Origin: Riemerella columbina | GTDB taxonomy: Bacteria; Bacteroidota; Bacteroidia; Flavobacteriales; Weeksellaceae | Length of the DNA: 64,000 nucleotides | Direction: 5' to 3' | Assembly: GCF_030517065.1 (NCBI RefSeq) | Contig: NZ_CP103950.1 | Location: 186,001-250,000 of the forward strand | Shown: piece by piece, positions 62,278-64,000 of the stretch | How the letters are laid out: the number at the start of each line of letters is the position of its first letter | Position numbering within the stretch: position 1 is the first letter of the stretch | Made by a program: the position numbers and the translations under genes | The notes under the pieces: model-generated | What the model was told of the DNA's origin: nothing | The model's database searches: none | Seen by the model: only the letters and a program-made list of their open reading frames with translations

Positions 62278-62310
62278 CCTTATTTTAAATTAAAAAATAC
62301 AACAAAAAAA

Positions 62311-63213
62311 GTGTACCATCAGCCTGTTTTATTAAAACCCAGTGTAGATGCGCTCGTGACCAACGAGGGTGGTATTTATGTGGACTGCACCTTTGGCGGC
62401 GGTGGCCACTCTAAGGAGATCCTTTCTCGGCTTTCGCCAGAGGGGCGTTTGTTTAGTTTTGATCAAGATTTAGATGCTTTGGAAAATGCCCTCAACCACG
62501 AACAATTTACGCTCATCAATCAGAATTTTAGGTTTTTAGAAAATGCATTGTTGATGTACGGCGTACAGCAAGTAGATGGTGTTTTGGCGGATTTGGGCGT
62601 GTCTTCTCATCAGTTTGATGCGGCAGAGCGTGGCTTTTCCATTCGCAGTGAGGCGCCTCTGGATATGCGGATGAACACTTTGCAAAAATTAGATGCCCAA
62701 ATGGTGGTTAACGAGTATGAGGAAGAGCATTTGGCGGACATTTTCTACCTCTACGGCGAGCTGAGAGAGGCACGAAAGTTGGCAAGGGAAATTGTACACC
62801 ATCGGAAAAATAAAAAGATAAAAACCACGGAAGATTTAAAGGCGCTATTCAGCTACATACCGCCACATCGGCAAAATAAATTTTTTGCTCAGGTGTTCCA
62901 AGCGATCAGGATTGAGGTCAACCAAGAATTGGAAGCCTTGAAAGAAATGCTCACGCAAGCTTATAAAATCTTGAAACCAGGTGGGCGATTGGTGGTCATT
63001 TCTTACCATTCTTTGGAGGACAGGTTGGTAAAGCGTTTTCTTAAAAATGGAATGTTTGAGGGAGAGCCAGAGCGAGATTTATACGGCAACTACCATAAAG
63101 CGTTTGATTTGCTACAAACCAAAGCCATCGTGCCTTCTCAAGAGGAGATAGAAAAAAATTCAAGGGCGAGAAGTGCTAAAATGAGAGTGGGTATTAAAAG
63201 AGAACAACAATAG
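62311..63213 (+). CDS. rsmH: 16S rRNA (cytosine-1402-N4)-methyltransferase RsmH
   Basis: RsmH methylates N4 of C1402 of 16S rRNA, the same nucleotide whose ribose is methylated by the rsmI product encoded at 9874. SAM-site motifs are GIYVDCTFGGGGHSKEILSR and FSFDQDLDALENA. Other landmarks are GVLADLGVSSHQFDAAERGF followed by SIRSEAPLDMRM, and VVISYHSLEDRLVKRFLK. The start is GTG at 62311 (opening YHQPVLLKP). It lies between mraZ and the ftsL-like gene, the standard order. Confidence 0.95.
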   Translation: MYHQPVLLKPSVDALVTNEGGIYVDCTFGGGGHSKEILSRLSPEGRLFSFDQDLDALENALNHEQFTLINQNFRFLENALLMYGVQQVDGVLADLGVSSHQFDAAERGFSIRSEAPLDMRMNTLQKLDAQMVVNEYEEEHLADIFYLYGELREARKLAREIVHHRKNKKIKTTEDLKALFSYIPPHRQNKFFAQVFQAIRIEVNQELEALKEMLTQAYKILKPGGRLVVISYHSLEDRLVKRFLKNGMFEGEPERDLYGNYHKAFDLLQTKAIVPSQEEIEKNSRARSAKMRVGIKREQQ

Positions 63214-63258
63214 AAAAAACAAAACACACCGCTGAAATATTCGGTGATCATTGAGATA

Positions 63259-63621
63259 ATGGCAAAAAAGAAGAATCATAATTATAAAAAAAAGAAATTC
63301 AATTTCGGGAGCCTCATCAAGGGGAACTTTCTCAACCGGGAGGAAGTAAGGCTGTACTATCGCTATGCAGGGCTATTGATGGTGATGATGGTTTTTATGA
63401 TTTACATCAATAATTTAGCCAATAATAAAGTTAAACAAATCAACGCCCTGAAGGAGAAAACCGAAGAATACAAATCCAGAAATGCCTATGCGCAAAGTAA
63501 ATTGATCAAAATAAAATTAGAAAGCCAGCTGGGGAAAGCGGTCATCAAAGACTCTTTGGTACCATTAGAAAATCATCCACATAAAATTTTAGTGAAAATA
63601 GACTCTATCCATGAAAAATAA
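63259..63621 (+). CDS. FtsL-like cell-division protein
   Basis: The 120-residue protein has a basic cytoplasmic head (MAKKKNHNYKKKKFNFGSL), one membrane helix (YAGLLMVMMVFMIYINNLAN, about 40-59) and a periplasmic coiled coil (VKQINALKEKTEEYKSRNAY). This topology and the position between rsmH and a penicillin-binding protein gene identify it as the FtsL equivalent of Bacteroidota, although sequence similarity in this family is low. The ATG at 63259 is preferred over an earlier in-frame codon. It overlaps the next gene by 11 bases. Confidence 0.82.
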   Translation: MAKKKNHNYKKKKFNFGSLIKGNFLNREEVRLYYRYAGLLMVMMVFMIYINNLANNKVKQINALKEKTEEYKSRNAYAQSKLIKIKLESQLGKAVIKDSLVPLENHPHKILVKIDSIHEK

Positions 63622-64000
63622 TAGCGATTTTATAAAAAAACGAACCACAGCGCTTCATATGGGGTATTTTTTAGCCTTCATAGCGTTGCTTATTTTCGTG
63701 GCTTTTATTTTTAGAATTCTGATTATCCAGAACACCAATGTGGAAGAAATCAATGATGATATTAAGAAAAACTTCCGCGAGGCTAAACTAAAAGCGGCAC
63801 GTGGCAATCTCTATGCGGCAGATGGCTCTATACTGGCAACCACCGTGATGCGCTATGATATTTATGTAGATTTCAAAACCATTAGAGATACCGTTTATAG
63901 AGCCAATATCGGCGCTCTATCCGATTCTCTGGGGCGGATGTTTGGCAAGCCACGCAGCTATTTTAGAGATAAATTTGATAAAGAAAGAAAACGCGGCAAC
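63611..64000 (+). CDS. ftsI: Penicillin-binding protein (FtsI/PBP3 type), 5' part
   Basis: Only 130 codons are within the window. After a short cytoplasmic start (MKNNSDFIKKRTTALHMGYF) comes a membrane helix (LAFIALLIFVAFIFRILIIQ). The amino pedestal of class B penicillin-binding proteins follows, marked by KAARGNLYAADGSILATTV. The transpeptidase domain lies beyond the edge. Position in the mraZ cluster points to the septal enzyme. It overlaps the ftsL-like gene. Confidence 0.88.
   Translation, partial: MKNNSDFIKKRTTALHMGYFLAFIALLIFVAFIFRILIIQNTNVEEINDDIKKNFREAKLKAARGNLYAADGSILATTVMRYDIYVDFKTIRDTVYRANIGALSDSLGRMFGKPRSYFRDKFDKERKRGN

Noticed and set aside
1-64000. CRISPR arrays, tRNA and rRNA genes
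   Set aside because: The only regular repeats are the 7-bp, 10-bp and 22-bp arrays, none with spacers. No cloverleaf or rRNA sequence was recognised by eye; a tRNA scan would be the decisive check.

Overview
The window reads as chromosomal DNA of a flavobacterium in the Weeksellaceae (Chryseobacterium/Riemerella type). The evidence is the set of Bacteroidota promoters (TAnnTTTG at -7), a MurF-Alr fusion, a GLPGLI protein, TonB-type outer-membrane barrels, a long L21, a flavobacterial AccD, and a transposase fragment closely resembling the Riemerella IS982-family element ISRa1 (from memory, not searched). No rRNA, tRNA or CRISPR array was seen.

Layout. 1-1.7 kb is an A/T-rich accessory edge: an IS982 end, then small hypothetical genes, one cut by the IS. 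1.7-3.1 kb holds a MATE efflux gene broken by a one-base frameshift. 3.4-31.9 kb is mostly conserved core: a TonB-dependent barrel with a heptamer repeat upstream, murF-alr, tdk, rsmI, fabG, a second barrel, exbB-exbD-tonB, sufE, two glycosyltransferases, miaE, rplU-rpmA, a SIMPL protein, a GLPGLI protein, aat, nadK, fbaA, accD and several conserved unknowns. 32.0-41.3 kb is an accessory/defence region: a WYL regulator, then a roughly 6.3 kb cassette, then genes for ASCH, DUF6915-like, unknown and HIRAN proteins. 41.5-45.1 kb carries a Crp-like regulator, a DinB protein, a DsbA-like protein and an SDR, separated by dispersed and palindromic repeats. 45.1-61.6 kb is core again: bioB, gdhA, dprA, truncated haemoglobin, an AsmA-like protein, a DUF2797 protein, a sugar epimerase, secA, a ROK kinase, msrA and engB. 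61.8 kb to the end is the start of the division/cell-wall cluster: mraZ, rsmH, an ftsL-like gene and a penicillin-binding protein cut by the window edge.

The most striking object is the 33.0-39.35 kb cassette. Its first gene looks like the amino end of a DruH-type protein. It runs into an IS982 end, and the IS transposase amino half is joined in frame, just before helicase motif III, to the remaining ~1,690 residues of a giant helicase with a DUF1998 carboxy end. Size and order fit a Druantia type III system (druH-druE) wrecked by an IS insertion and an internal deletion. The cassette is bracketed by imperfect direct repeats covering the 3' end of the WYL gene and the leader of the next gene. 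This suggests that it was inserted between the WYL regulator and an older WYL/ASCH/DUF6915/HIRAN module. The same IS end occurs as a perfect 114-bp inverted copy at position 1 of the window.

Limits: all family names come from reading the sequence and memory of the families; nothing was searched. Promoters are motif matches only.
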